14,288 nucleotides of DNA from Gammaproteobacteria bacterium. GTDB taxonomy: Bacteria > Pseudomonadota > Gammaproteobacteria > UWMA-0217. Below the pieces are notes generated by a model, which did not search any database, had not been told where the DNA came from, and saw only the letters and a list, made by a program, of their open reading frames with translations. The position numbers and the translations under genes were made by a program. Shown in pieces: positions 1-7,024 of the stretch (positions are counted from its first letter, which is position 1; each line of letters begins with the position of its first letter). The DNA is taken from the NCBI GenBank assembly GCA_027031685.1, contig JALVPS010000274.1, forward strand, positions 1 through 14,288, written 5' to 3'.

Positions 1-33
1 GCCGCGCCCGGCGGCGAGGATCATGGCCCGCAT
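1..33 (-). CDS. murU: MurU (N-acetylmuramate-1-phosphate uridylyltransferase), N-terminal 11 codons only
   Basis: Reading leftward from an ATG at 33-31 gives MRAMILAAGRG before the window ends. This is the hallmark N-terminus of nucleotide-sugar pyrophosphorylases; the LAAGRG segment is the start of the G-rich NTP-binding loop. Its position directly after amgK, with a 13-base overlap, points to MurU, which turns MurNAc-1-phosphate plus UTP into UDP-MurNAc in the AmgK/MurU recycling pathway of Pseudomonas and relatives. A second in-frame ATG at 24-22 forms a 4-base overlap with the amgK stop and could be the real start. Family membership is clear from the motif. The specific MurU call rests on context, because other nucleotidyltransferases share this opening. 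The gene is cut by the window edge, not broken. Confidence 0.72.
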   Translation of the reverse strand, partial: MRAMILAAGRG

Positions 34-1025
34 CGCGCCACCCGCCGGGGCAGGTCCAGGCGCTCGATGAGCGCCGCCAGGGGTCGCGTCTCCGGGTACT
101 GCGGGGCCACCTGGCGCAGGTAGCCCAGGGTGCGCGGGATGTCGTTCAGGTAGCCGGGCTTGCCGTCGCGGTGGCACAGGCGGGCGAAGATGCCGATGGC
201 CTTGAGGTGGCGCTGCACGCCCATGAGGCCGAACCAGCGCAGGAAGGTGGCCTCGTCCACGGCCGGCTCGAGCCGGCCCGCCGCCAGCAGGCGGCGGCGG
301 AAGTCCAGCGCCCAGCCGCGCACGCGCGCCGCCGGCCAGGCGATGTAGCAGTCGCGCAGGAGGGAGACGAGGTCGTAGGTGAGCGGCCCGCTCACCGCGT
401 CCTGGTGGTCGATGATGCCGGGGCCGTGCGGGCCGGTGACCATCAGGTTGCGCGAGTGGTAGTCGCGGTGCACGAACACCTGCGGCTGGGCCAGGGCGTT
501 GTCGATGAGCGCCCCGGCCACGGCCTCGAGGGCGGCGCGGTCGGCCCCGTCCAGGGCCAGGCCCAGGTGCTCGCCCAGGAACCAGTCGCGGAACAGGGCC
601 ATCTCGGCGTCCAGCAGGGCGGCATCAAAGGGTGGCAGGCCGGCGTGGTCGGCCCCCTGCAGGGCCAGCAGGGCGTCCATGGCCGCGCCGTACAGCCGGT
701 CCGCGCTGGCGTCGTCCAGGGCCTGCAGGTAGTGGGTGCTGCCCAGGTCGTCCAGCAGCAGAAAGCCCTGCGCCAGGTCGCGGGCGTGCACGCGCGGCAC
801 CCGCAGCCCGGCCGCCAGCAGGCGCTCGGTCACGTCCAGGAAGGGGCCCAGGTCCTCCCGCCCGGGCGGGGCGTCCATGGCGATGAAGGTGGCGCCGTCC
901 GGGCGGGTGACGCGGAAATAGCGGCGGAAGCTGGCGTCGGCCGAGGCGGGCGCCAGCGTGGCCCCGGCCAGGCCCGGCAGGCCGTGCAGCCAGTCCCGCA
1001 GTGCCGTGAGGCGGGCATCGCTCAT
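21..1025 (-). CDS. amgK: AmgK, anomeric MurNAc/GlcNAc kinase (aminoglycoside phosphotransferase fold)
   Basis: A cytoplasmic sugar kinase of 334 residues that phosphorylates the anomeric hydroxyl of N-acetylmuramate (and GlcNAc) during peptidoglycan recycling; MurU uses the product. The kinase-like fold is visible in order: an N-terminal lobe with SFRRYFRV (about 32-39) and FIAMDAPPG (about 47-55), the catalytic loop HRDYHSRN (186-193, D188 as base, N193 for metal) and the metal-binding IIDHQDA (204-210). The segment GPLTYDLVSLLRDCY that follows is typical of the AmgK branch rather than of antibiotic-modifying APH enzymes. The ATG at 1025-1023 overlaps the stop of the upstream membrane gene by 4 bases (ATGA), and the 3' end overlaps murU, so translational coupling is likely. 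The kinase family is certain; the AmgK assignment is strong because of the murU start behind it. Confidence 0.88.
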   Translation of the reverse strand: MSDARLTALRDWLHGLPGLAGATLAPASADASFRRYFRVTRPDGATFIAMDAPPGREDLGPFLDVTERLLAAGLRVPRVHARDLAQGFLLLDDLGSTHYLQALDDASADRLYGAAMDALLALQGADHAGLPPFDAALLDAEMALFRDWFLGEHLGLALDGADRAALEAVAGALIDNALAQPQVFVHRDYHSRNLMVTGPHGPGIIDHQDAVSGPLTYDLVSLLRDCYIAWPAARVRGWALDFRRRLLAAGRLEPAVDEATFLRWFGLMGVQRHLKAIGIFARLCHRDGKPGYLNDIPRTLGYLRQVAPQYPETRPLAALIERLDLPRRVARCGP

Positions 1026-2302
1026 GGCCCCGGCGCCTCGTGGTACACGACCAGCCCCAGGGCCAGCACCGGCAGCAGGGTGCCGGTCACGCGCAGCCCC
1101 AGGCCGGGATGGCCGATGAACCAGGTCATGCCCGCCTTGGCCAGGGTGTTCACCGCCGCGGCGATGAGGATGCCCAGCGCGGCGGCGGACAGCAGCAGGT
1201 CGCCGCGGTTGCTCATCTGCGCCAGCGACAGGGTGATGGCGTCCACGTCGGTGAGGCCGGACACGGCCGCCAGCAGGTACACCCCGGCATCGCCCAGCCA
1301 CACCTCCAGCGCCTTGGCCAGCAGCATGATCACCCCCAGCAGCAGGCCGAAGAAGAGCGTCGGCCCCAGCTCCAGGGGATTGCGCATGATGGGCTCGGCG
1401 CCAGGGTCGTGCTGGTGGCGGCGGGCGCGCAGCCACAGCCACACCGCAGCGGCGTAGGTGCCCAGGGCCATGACGCCCACGGCCGGCGCCAGGCGCAGGG
1501 CCAGCGGCGGGCAGAAGATGCCGGCGACGATGAGGATGCGCGGGAACATGGTGGCGCAGGCCACCAGGATGCCGCTGGCCAGCAGGGTGTCGGCGCGGGG
1601 ATGGATGCGCGCCAGGCGGGAGAAATTGAGGGTGATGGCGGTGGAGGAGGCCAGCCCGCCCAGCAGGGCGGTGAGGATGGTGCCACGCGCTGCCCCCACC
1701 AGGCGCATGGCCACGTAGCCGGCGAAGGACAGCACGGCGATGACCACCACCATCCACCAGATGCGGTAGGGGTTGAGCACCTGCCATGGCCCGTAGCCGC
1801 GGTCGGGCAGGGCGGGCAGCAGCACCACCGAGATGAGCAGCAGTTTGAGGGCCGCCTGCAGCTCGACGGCGGTGATGCGGCGCAGCCAGCCGTGCAGCAC
1901 GGGCTTGAGGCCCAGCAGCAGGGTGGTGATGACGGCGAAGGCCGCGGCCACCCCCACGTGGCCCAGCCCGGCCAGGGCGCCGAACAGGAAGGTGAGTCCC
2001 TGGGCAGTGGCCCCGGTGATGCTCACATCGCGTTCGTCGCGGGCGGTGATCAGGTAGGCCGCCACGATCAGGGCCGCCACCCCGCCCAGCGCCACGCCGA
2101 ACACTGCCGGCGCCAGCTGTTCGCCGAGCACGGCCGCCAGCCCGCCGGCCAGGCCCAGCAGGCCGTAGGTGCGGATGCCGGCCACGCGCCGGCCCTCTTC
2201 CAGCTCGCGGAACTGCCAGCCCCGCTCGGTGCCGATGAGCAGGCCGATGGCCAGGGCCACGGCCAGGTGCCAGTAGATCGTGTGCGGTGCCGTATCGGGC
2301 AT
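1022..2302 (-). CDS. MgtC/SapB family integral membrane protein with DUF4010 domain
   Basis: A 426-residue, highly hydrophobic inner-membrane protein. The N-terminal third resembles the MgtC/SapB domain: a membrane helix with AIGLLIGTERGW (about 18-29) followed by RVAGIRTYGLLGLAGGLAA (about 39-57), the conserved Glu-Arg and Arg-rich segment of that family. The remainder, with many transmembrane helices and a motif near GLTDVDAITLSLAQ, fits the DUF4010 domain usually fused to it. The function of this two-domain family is not established; single-domain MgtC proteins act in low-magnesium survival and ATP synthase inhibition, but that should not be transferred. The start lacks a clear Shine-Dalgarno sequence. 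It shares a 4-base stop/start overlap with amgK, so it heads an MgtC-amgK-murU transcript. The 196 bases upstream contain candidate promoters and an inverted repeat. Confidence 0.85.
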   Translation of the reverse strand: MPDTAPHTIYWHLAVALAIGLLIGTERGWQFRELEEGRRVAGIRTYGLLGLAGGLAAVLGEQLAPAVFGVALGGVAALIVAAYLITARDERDVSITGATAQGLTFLFGALAGLGHVGVAAAFAVITTLLLGLKPVLHGWLRRITAVELQAALKLLLISVVLLPALPDRGYGPWQVLNPYRIWWMVVVIAVLSFAGYVAMRLVGAARGTILTALLGGLASSTAITLNFSRLARIHPRADTLLASGILVACATMFPRILIVAGIFCPPLALRLAPAVGVMALGTYAAAVWLWLRARRHQHDPGAEPIMRNPLELGPTLFFGLLLGVIMLLAKALEVWLGDAGVYLLAAVSGLTDVDAITLSLAQMSNRGDLLLSAAALGILIAAAVNTLAKAGMTWFIGHPGLGLRVTGTLLPVLALGLVVYHEAPGP

Positions 2303-2332
2303 GGTGCGCTGGGGGGGTGGGGGTGTGGCGGC

Positions 2333-2338
2333 ATTGTA
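2333..2338 (-). promoter_or_regulatory. Candidate proximal -10 element for the MgtC/DUF4010 gene
   Basis: The minus strand reads TACAAT here, 30 bases before the start codon. A TTGACC at 2358-2353 lies upstream but with only 14 bases between, which is too short for a normal sigma-70 spacer, so this is a weaker candidate than the element at 2400-2427. Confidence 0.3.
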
Positions 2339-2398
2339 AACCGGATGCGGGCGGTCAACAGGTCGCTGAAATCGGCCCGGGCGGGTGCGGGACGCGGC

Positions 2399-2457
2399 GA
2401 AAATAGCCGAAAAAGCGCCGCTGGCAAGCAGTAACCACGCATCTTGCGGCTATTTTC
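2399..2457. repeat. 11-bp perfect inverted repeat with 37-base spacer in the MgtC gene upstream region
   Basis: GAAAATAGCCG at 2399-2409 is mirrored exactly by CGGCTATTTTC at 2447-2457. Past a 3-base bulge the pairing can extend by four more G-C pairs (CGGC next to the left arm, GCCG next to the right). The arms are AT-rich against a very GC-rich background. One arm overlaps the -10 hexamer of the candidate distal promoter. It could be a two-site operator or a structured leader; nothing in the sequence decides between them. Confidence 0.6.
2400..2427 (-). promoter_or_regulatory. Candidate sigma-70 promoter for MgtC-amgK-murU
   Basis: On the minus strand TTGCCA (2427-2422) and TATTTT (2405-2400) are separated by 16 bases. 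It lies in the gap after the SirB1 gene and would give a leader of roughly 90 bases. The -10 falls inside the right-to-left second arm of the inverted repeat, so a protein bound to the repeat would occlude it. Confidence 0.45.
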
Positions 2458-2498
2458 AATGCCGTGTCGCACCGCATGGGTGGAATTTCGATGGCCTG

Positions 2499-3326
2499 TC
2501 AATGCAGTGGCCCCACCTCCCGCTGCAGATCCACCACCAGGCTGCGGATGTCCTCCGCCTGGCGCGGCGGCGCGCCGGCCAGATAGGTGCGGAAGTCCGT
2601 CAGCGCCGCCTGTGGGCATTCCAGCTCGTAGAGCAGCATGCCGCGCTCGCGGCGCAGCTCCAGCCCCTGTGGGTCGGTGGCCAACAGCAGGTCGTAGATC
2701 TCCAGGGCGTGCTGGTCGCGCTGCTGGTCCAGGTAGATGGCCTTCAGGTTGCGCAGCAGGCGTTGCAGGATGGCGCGTCGGTCGGCACGGCGCAGGGCGC
2801 GGCCGAGGGTCTTGCGGTCCGGCTCCTCGCCGGCGCGCACGAGCAGGCGCATCAGCTCGTCCTCGGTGAGGCTGCCGCCACCGTGGTAGGGGTCCACCAC
2901 CAGCACGCCGTCGTCCACCTCGATGCGCACCAGGAAGTGGCCGGGGAAGTCGGCTCCGGCGGCGTCGATGTCGAGCCGGTCGGTGAGCGCCAGGTAGAGG
3001 ATGGCCAGCGACACGGGGATGCCCAGGCGACGCTCGATCACCTGGTCCAGCAGGCAGTTGCGCGGATCGTAGAAGTGGTCGGCGTTGCCGCGCAGGTCCA
3101 GCTCCTCGAACAGGAAGCGGTGGAGGGCCAGCAGGCGGCCCTGCAGACTGGCGCCGGGCAGCCAGCGGTCCTCCACCCGCTCGGCCCAGCCGTCCACCAC
3201 GCGCAGGTAGCGCTCCACGTCCAGGCTCGGGTCGGCATGGCGGGCCACGATGAGGGCAGCCTCCAGCAGGTCGAAGTCGCGACCGGACTGGTGCAGGAAC
3301 TGTTCGAGTTGTTGGGCAGCACGCAT
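2499..3326 (-). CDS. SirB1 family protein (transglutaminase-like domain plus TPR-like tail)
   Basis: A predicted soluble 275-residue protein. Family hallmarks are in order: a helical N-terminus, DPRNCLLDQVIERRLGIPVSLAILYL split across about 87-112, DFPGHFLVRI (about 126-135) and VVDPYHGGGSL (about 143-153). These form the papain/transglutaminase-like core; H130 and D145 occupy the usual catalytic His/Asp places, and the GIPVSLA serine stands where active transglutaminases carry Cys, as is usual in SirB1 proteins. The C-terminal region (about 180-265, with NLKAIYLDQQRDQHALEIYDLL) looks like TPR-type helical hairpins. The ATG at 3326-3324 was chosen over an in-frame GTG 27 codons upstream because GGAGGAG sits six bases before it and the upstream residues look non-coding. 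The biochemical role of the family is unclear; the original Salmonella name refers to invasion-gene regulation and should not be carried over. Confidence 0.87.
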   Translation of the reverse strand: MRAAQQLEQFLHQSGRDFDLLEAALIVARHADPSLDVERYLRVVDGWAERVEDRWLPGASLQGRLLALHRFLFEELDLRGNADHFYDPRNCLLDQVIERRLGIPVSLAILYLALTDRLDIDAAGADFPGHFLVRIEVDDGVLVVDPYHGGGSLTEDELMRLLVRAGEEPDRKTLGRALRRADRRAILQRLLRNLKAIYLDQQRDQHALEIYDLLLATDPQGLELRRERGMLLYELECPQAALTDFRTYLAGAPPRQAEDIRSLVVDLQREVGPLH

Positions 3327-3447
3327 GTGACTCCTCCGGCGGGTTGTGGTGATGGGCGTGCGGCAAGCTTCGGCCCCCGGCCGGGCGCGGAAAAGGGGCG
3401 GCTTCACATTCCGGCCGCAGCCGCCGACCGTCCGTCGCCGCCTTCCG

Positions 3448-4761
3448 TCAGCCGCGCAGTTTTTTCACGAAGATGCGCGAGCGCCGCTGGTAGTTGTAGA
3501 GCCGTGCGCGGGCCACTGGCAGGTCGGCCAGATCGCCCGGCAGATAGCCCCGTTCCTGGAACCAGTGCATGGTCTGCGTGGACAGCACGAACAGCCGTGT
3601 CAGCCCCATGCGGCGGGCGTGGGCCTCGATGTGGTGCAGCAGCTGATCGCCGCGCCCGGCGCCCCGGTAGTCCGGATGCACGGCCAGGCAGGCCAGCTCG
3701 CCGGCCTGCTCCTCCGGGAAGGGGTAGAGGGCGGCGCAGGCCACGATGAGCCCGTCGCGCTCGATGACGAAGAAGTGGTCGATCTCCAGCTCCAGCTGCT
3801 CGCGCGAGCGCTTGACCAGCGCCCCGGCCGCCTCCAGCGGGGCGATCAGCTCCAGGATGCCGCCCACGTCGTCGATGGTGGCCGGCCGCAGCCCCTCGTA
3901 GCCGCCGCTGGTGACCAGCGTGCCCACCCCGTCGCGGGTGAACAGCTCCTGCAGCAGGCCCCCGTCGATGTGGCGGCTGACGATGTGGCAGCGCGCCACG
4001 CCGGCCTGCAGGGCGGCGCGCGCGCTCTCCAGGTGGCGGCGCAGGGTGGGCGGCAGGTCGGGCTTGTCCAGCCACAGCGCCAGGCCGTTCAGGTCCAGCT
4101 GGGGCGGCAGCGGCTCGCGGTAGTCCCCGTCGTTGAGCAGGATGAGCTTGTCGGCCTCGAGGGCGCCGGCGGTGTGCGCGGCCACCTCCTCGCCGCTCAG
4201 GTTGAACACCTCGCCGGTGGGCGAGTAGCCGAGGGGCGAGAGCAGCACGCACTGCCCCTGGTCGAGCTGCTGGCGCAGGGCCGGCACGTCCACCTTGCGC
4301 ACCTCGCCGGTGTGCTGGAAGTCCACCCCGTGACGCACGCCCAGGGGCCGCGCCCACAGGAAGTTACCGCTGCTGACGCGGATGCGGCTGCCGGACATGG
4401 GGGTGTTGACCAGGCTGAGGGTGAGGCGCGCCTCGATCCACACGCGCACGCGGCCCACCGCCTCGATGACGCGCTCCATGGCCTCGCCGTCGGTGACGCG
4501 CAGGCCCTGGACATAGCGCGGCTCGATGCCCTCCAGCGCCAGGCGCCGCTCGATCTGCGGCCGCGCGCCGTATGCCAGCACCAGGCGGATGCCCAGGGCG
4601 TGCAGCAGGCCCAGGTCGTGGACGAGGGAGTCGAAGCTGTCGCTGTCCACCGCCTCGCCGGAGAAGAACACCACGAAGGTGCGGCCGCGGTGCTGGTGCA
4701 CGTAGGGGGCGGCGTTGCGGAACCAGTGGATGATGCCGGAGGGGTCGTCGTGTCTGTCCAT
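3448..4761 (-). CDS. argA: ArgA, N-acetylglutamate synthase (amino-acid N-acetyltransferase)
   Basis: The first enzyme of arginine synthesis, transferring acetyl from acetyl-CoA to glutamate in the cytoplasm. The 437-residue length matches the classical E. coli-type enzyme. The N-terminal amino-acid-kinase-like domain is recognisable from FRNAAPYVHQHRGRTFVVFF (14-33) and LGIRLVLAYGARPQIERRL (56-74), the region involved in arginine feedback in this family. The C-terminal GNAT domain begins near 290 and carries the acetyl-CoA loop HPDYRGAGRGDQLL and the closing WFQERGY and RSRIFVKKL segments. The ATG at 4761-4759 has no clear Shine-Dalgarno sequence, but the next residues align with the family opening. 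It follows the small membrane ORF by 49 bases and is probably cotranscribed from gltX or upstream. Confidence 0.95.
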   Translation of the reverse strand: MDRHDDPSGIIHWFRNAAPYVHQHRGRTFVVFFSGEAVDSDSFDSLVHDLGLLHALGIRLVLAYGARPQIERRLALEGIEPRYVQGLRVTDGEAMERVIEAVGRVRVWIEARLTLSLVNTPMSGSRIRVSSGNFLWARPLGVRHGVDFQHTGEVRKVDVPALRQQLDQGQCVLLSPLGYSPTGEVFNLSGEEVAAHTAGALEADKLILLNDGDYREPLPPQLDLNGLALWLDKPDLPPTLRRHLESARAALQAGVARCHIVSRHIDGGLLQELFTRDGVGTLVTSGGYEGLRPATIDDVGGILELIAPLEAAGALVKRSREQLELEIDHFFVIERDGLIVACAALYPFPEEQAGELACLAVHPDYRGAGRGDQLLHHIEAHARRMGLTRLFVLSTQTMHWFQERGYLPGDLADLPVARARLYNYQRRSRIFVKKLRG

Positions 4762-4810
4762 GGGGGCACGCTGGCAAAAGGAAATGAACGAATACTGCGA
4801 AGCCGTTCCC

Positions 4811-5038
4811 TCAGTGCAGGTCGGGGCCGTCCATGGGGCCGCCGGCGATGAAGGTGGTGACCACGCCGGTGAACAGGCCCAGGAAGCCGAACGGCACCAG
4901 CAACAGGAACAGGCGTGCGGCGGGCAGGCCCAGGTAGAGGGTGACGATGGCGCCCAGCAAGGCCAGGGCGGTGCCGATCGCGCCGGTCCAGGCCAGGCGG
5001 CGGCCGAAGCGGTGCAGGTCGAAGGGGCGGCGGCTCAT
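4811..5038 (-). CDS. Small two-helix membrane protein of unknown function
   Basis: A 75-residue ORF whose ATG overlaps the gltX stop by 4 bases (ATGA), which strongly supports translation by coupling. The N-terminus is basic and charged (SRRPFDLHRFGRRLAW), followed by two hydrophobic segments at about 17-36 and 41-65 separated by a short turn, then an acidic tail GGPMDGPDLH. By the positive-inside rule both ends may lie in the cytoplasm, though the tail carries little charge information. No signal peptide, cysteine or catalytic motif is seen. I do not recognise the family. It sits between gltX and argA, which offers no functional hint beyond coexpression with housekeeping genes. Confidence 0.75.
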   Translation of the reverse strand: MSRRPFDLHRFGRRLAWTGAIGTALALLGAIVTLYLGLPAARLFLLLVPFGFLGLFTGVVTTFIAGGPMDGPDLH

Positions 5039-6462
5039 GCCGCTCCCGTGCGCCGGCGGATGTAGTCCAGCGCCCGGTCCAGGCGACGCAGCACCGCCTC
5101 GCGCCCGGTGAGGGCCAGGGTGATGCCGATGTCGGGCGAGGCGGTGCGCCCCACCACGGCCAGCCGCAGCGGCATGCCCACCTTGCCCATCTTCACGCCG
5201 GCGGCCTTGGCGGTGTCCTTCACCACCTGCGTGAGGGTGGCGGCGTACCAAGGTTCCACGGTGGCCAGCCGCTCGCGCAGCTGGCTCAGAATGGGCAGCA
5301 CCTCGGCGGTGAACAGACGCTCCGCCTGGGCCGGATCGTATTCCGCAGGGTCGCGGTAGAAGGGCTCGGCCTCGTCGGCCATGTCCACCAGCGTCTTGGA
5401 CCGCTCGCGCAGGGCCTCCACCACCTCGGTCAGGTCCGGCCCGCCGGCGGCGGGGTCGATGCCCCGCTCGGCCAGGAAGGGGATGAGCTGCTCGGCCAGG
5501 TATTCGTGGTCTGACTGGCGGATGTACTGCTCGTTGAGCCACAGCAGCTTGTCCGGGTTGAACACGGAGGGGGCGCGGTTGACGCCGTCCAGCTCGAACA
5601 GCTCGATCATCTCCTCGCGGCTGAAGATCTCCTGGTCGCCGTGGGACCAGCCCAGCCGCACCAGGTAATTGAGCAGGGCCTCCGGCAGGTAGCCGTCGGC
5701 CTTGTACTGCATCACGCTCACCGCGCCGTGGCGCTTGGACAGGCGCTTGCCGTCCTCGCCCAGGATCATGGGCACGTGGGCGTAGCGCGGCGGCTCGGCG
5801 CCCAGGGCGCGCAGGATGTTGATCTGGCGCGGGGTGTTGTTGAGGTGGTCGTCGCCGCGGATGACGTGGGTGATCTCCATGTCCATGTCGTCCACCACCA
5901 CGGTGAGGTTGTAGGTGGGCGTGCCGTCGGAGCGCACCAGGATCAGGTCGTCCAGCTCGCGGTTGTCCACCACCACGCGGCCGCGGATGAGGTCGTCCAC
6001 CACCACGCTGCCCTCCTGCGGGTTGCGGAAGCGGATCACCGGATGCTCGCCCGGCCCGGGGCGGCGGTTCTTGTGCCGGCAGCGGCCGTCGTAGCGCGGC
6101 TTCTCCTTGCGCGCGATCTGCTCGGCGCGCATGCGCTCCAGCTCCTCGTGGGTGCAGTAGCAGTAGTAGGCGTGGCCGCTGTCCAGCAGCTGTTGCACCA
6201 CCTCGCGGTAGCGGTCGAAGCGCTGGGTCTGGAAGTAGGGCCCCTCGTCGTGGCTCAGGCCCAGCCAGGCCATGCCGTCCAGGATGGCCTGCACCGAGGC
6301 CTCGGTGGAGCGCTCGCGGTCGGTGTCCTCTATGCGCAGCACGAACTCGCCGCCGTGGTGGCGGGCGTACAGCCAGGAGAACAGGGCGGTGCGGGCGCCG
6401 CCGATGTGCAGGTAGCCGGTGGGGCTGGGGGCGAAGCGGGTGCGGACTACGTTGTGGGTCAT
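5035..6462 (-). CDS. gltX: GltX, glutamyl-tRNA synthetase
   Basis: A cytoplasmic class I aminoacyl-tRNA synthetase of 475 residues, charging tRNA-Glu. Signature sequences are plain: TRFAPSPTGYLHIGGARTAL (8-27) containing the HIGH-type motif HIGG at 19-22, and KRLSKRHGAV (239-248), the KMSKS equivalent. A complete zinc site of the E. coli GluRS type is present as C101-x-C103 and C128-x-H130. DDMDMEITHVIRGDDHLNNT (191-210) is the catalytic-domain stretch before KMSKS. The length and intact anticodon-binding C-terminal half exclude the truncated Glu-Q-tRNA-Asp synthetase. The ATG at 6462-6460 immediately precedes the conserved block; a longer in-frame extension to 6675 was rejected. It lies 76 bases after pgpA with no visible promoter between, and its stop overlaps the next ORF. 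Confidence 0.97.
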   Translation of the reverse strand: MTHNVVRTRFAPSPTGYLHIGGARTALFSWLYARHHGGEFVLRIEDTDRERSTEASVQAILDGMAWLGLSHDEGPYFQTQRFDRYREVVQQLLDSGHAYYCYCTHEELERMRAEQIARKEKPRYDGRCRHKNRRPGPGEHPVIRFRNPQEGSVVVDDLIRGRVVVDNRELDDLILVRSDGTPTYNLTVVVDDMDMEITHVIRGDDHLNNTPRQINILRALGAEPPRYAHVPMILGEDGKRLSKRHGAVSVMQYKADGYLPEALLNYLVRLGWSHGDQEIFSREEMIELFELDGVNRAPSVFNPDKLLWLNEQYIRQSDHEYLAEQLIPFLAERGIDPAAGGPDLTEVVEALRERSKTLVDMADEAEPFYRDPAEYDPAQAERLFTAEVLPILSQLRERLATVEPWYAATLTQVVKDTAKAAGVKMGKVGMPLRLAVVGRTASPDIGITLALTGREAVLRRLDRALDYIRRRTGAA

Positions 6463-6478
6463 GTCGGGTCGTGCTCGG

Positions 6479-6509
6479 GCGCCCCGGGGCCGGAGCGGGC
6501 CGGGGGCGC
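6479..6509. repeat. GC-only hairpin in the pgpA-gltX gap
   Basis: GCGCCCC (6479-6485) pairs with GGGGCGC (6503-6509), and inside it GGCC (6488-6491) pairs with GGCC (6498-6501) around a 6-base loop, with a small bulge. There is no T tract on either strand, so it is a weak case for a terminator; it may attenuate or stabilise the mRNA between pgpA and gltX. Confidence 0.4.
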
Positions 6510-6538
6510 GGTGGATGAACGGGAACGGCGGGCGGCGC

Positions 6539-7024
6539 TCACGCCAGGAAGGGCCGCAGCAGCAGGGCCACGGCGCCGCCCATGAGGCCGGCCAGCACGT
6601 CGTCCAGCATGATGCCGAGGCCGCCCCGCAGGCGGGCGTCCAGCCGGCCGATGGGCCAGGGCTTGAGAATATCAAACCCCCGGAACAGCACGAAACCGGC
6701 GGCGATGCCGGCCCAGGTGGCGGGCAGGAAGGCCATGATGACCAGGAAGCCGACGATCTCGTCCCACACGATGCCCGGGTGGTCGTGGGTGGCCAGGGCG
6801 CGCGCCGCCGCCCCGCACAGCGGCACGCCGGCTACGCCCAGCACGATCACTGCCCCCAGGTAGGCGCCCGGCGGCAGGCCGGCCAGGGCCAGGTAGAGGG
6901 GGATGGCCACCAGGGTGCCCACGGTGCCCGGCGCCCACGGGCTGAGCCCGGCGCCGAAGCCCAGCGCCAGGAAGTTGCCCGGCGGGTGGAAGAGCTGGTC
7001 CGGGCGCAGGTGCGGGGCGCTCAC
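6539..7024 (-). CDS. pgpA: PgpA, phosphatidylglycerophosphatase A
   Basis: An inner-membrane phosphatase that removes the phosphate from phosphatidylglycerophosphate to give phosphatidylglycerol. At 161 residues it is near the usual size. Family motifs include GFGAGLSPWAPGTVGTLVAI (22-41), VWDEIVGF (86-93) and the C-terminal GIMLDDVLAGLMGG (137-150); the acidic residues in WDE and DD are the family's conserved ones. Four to five hydrophobic segments alternate with these motifs. The start is a GTG at 7024-7022 overlapping the thiL stop by 4 bases, so reinitiation is likely. The thiL-pgpA pairing is the same as in E. coli and many other gammaproteobacteria. Confidence 0.95.
   Translation of the reverse strand: MSAPHLRPDQLFHPPGNFLALGFGAGLSPWAPGTVGTLVAIPLYLALAGLPPGAYLGAVIVLGVAGVPLCGAAARALATHDHPGIVWDEIVGFLVIMAFLPATWAGIAAGFVLFRGFDILKPWPIGRLDARLRGGLGIMLDDVLAGLMGGAVALLLRPFLA

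Noticed and set aside
1040..2434. 464-codon open frame on the plus strand opposite the MgtC/DUF4010 gene
   Set aside because: It is antisense to a well-supported membrane protein, rich in Gly/Gln/His/Ala in a way typical of reversed GC-rich codons, and has no family motif.
2303..2498. Possible magnesium-sensing riboswitch ahead of the MgtC-family gene
   Set aside because: Apart from the single inverted repeat I see no M-box or mgtA-type leader architecture; the claim would rest only on the gene name.
2497..2502. TTGACA on the minus strand at the SirB1 stop codon, a perfect -35 hexamer
   Set aside because: At 16-18 bases downstream there is no -10-like sequence (CCATGC), so it is probably a chance match.
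3346..4851. 501-codon open frame on the plus strand opposite argA
   Set aside because: It is a complement shadow of argA; the composition is low complexity (Val, Gln, His, Gly, Ala) and no domain is recognisable.
6463..6675. N-terminal extension of GltX
   Set aside because: The class I synthetase core begins just after the ATG at 6462, and the extension overlaps pgpA in a different frame.
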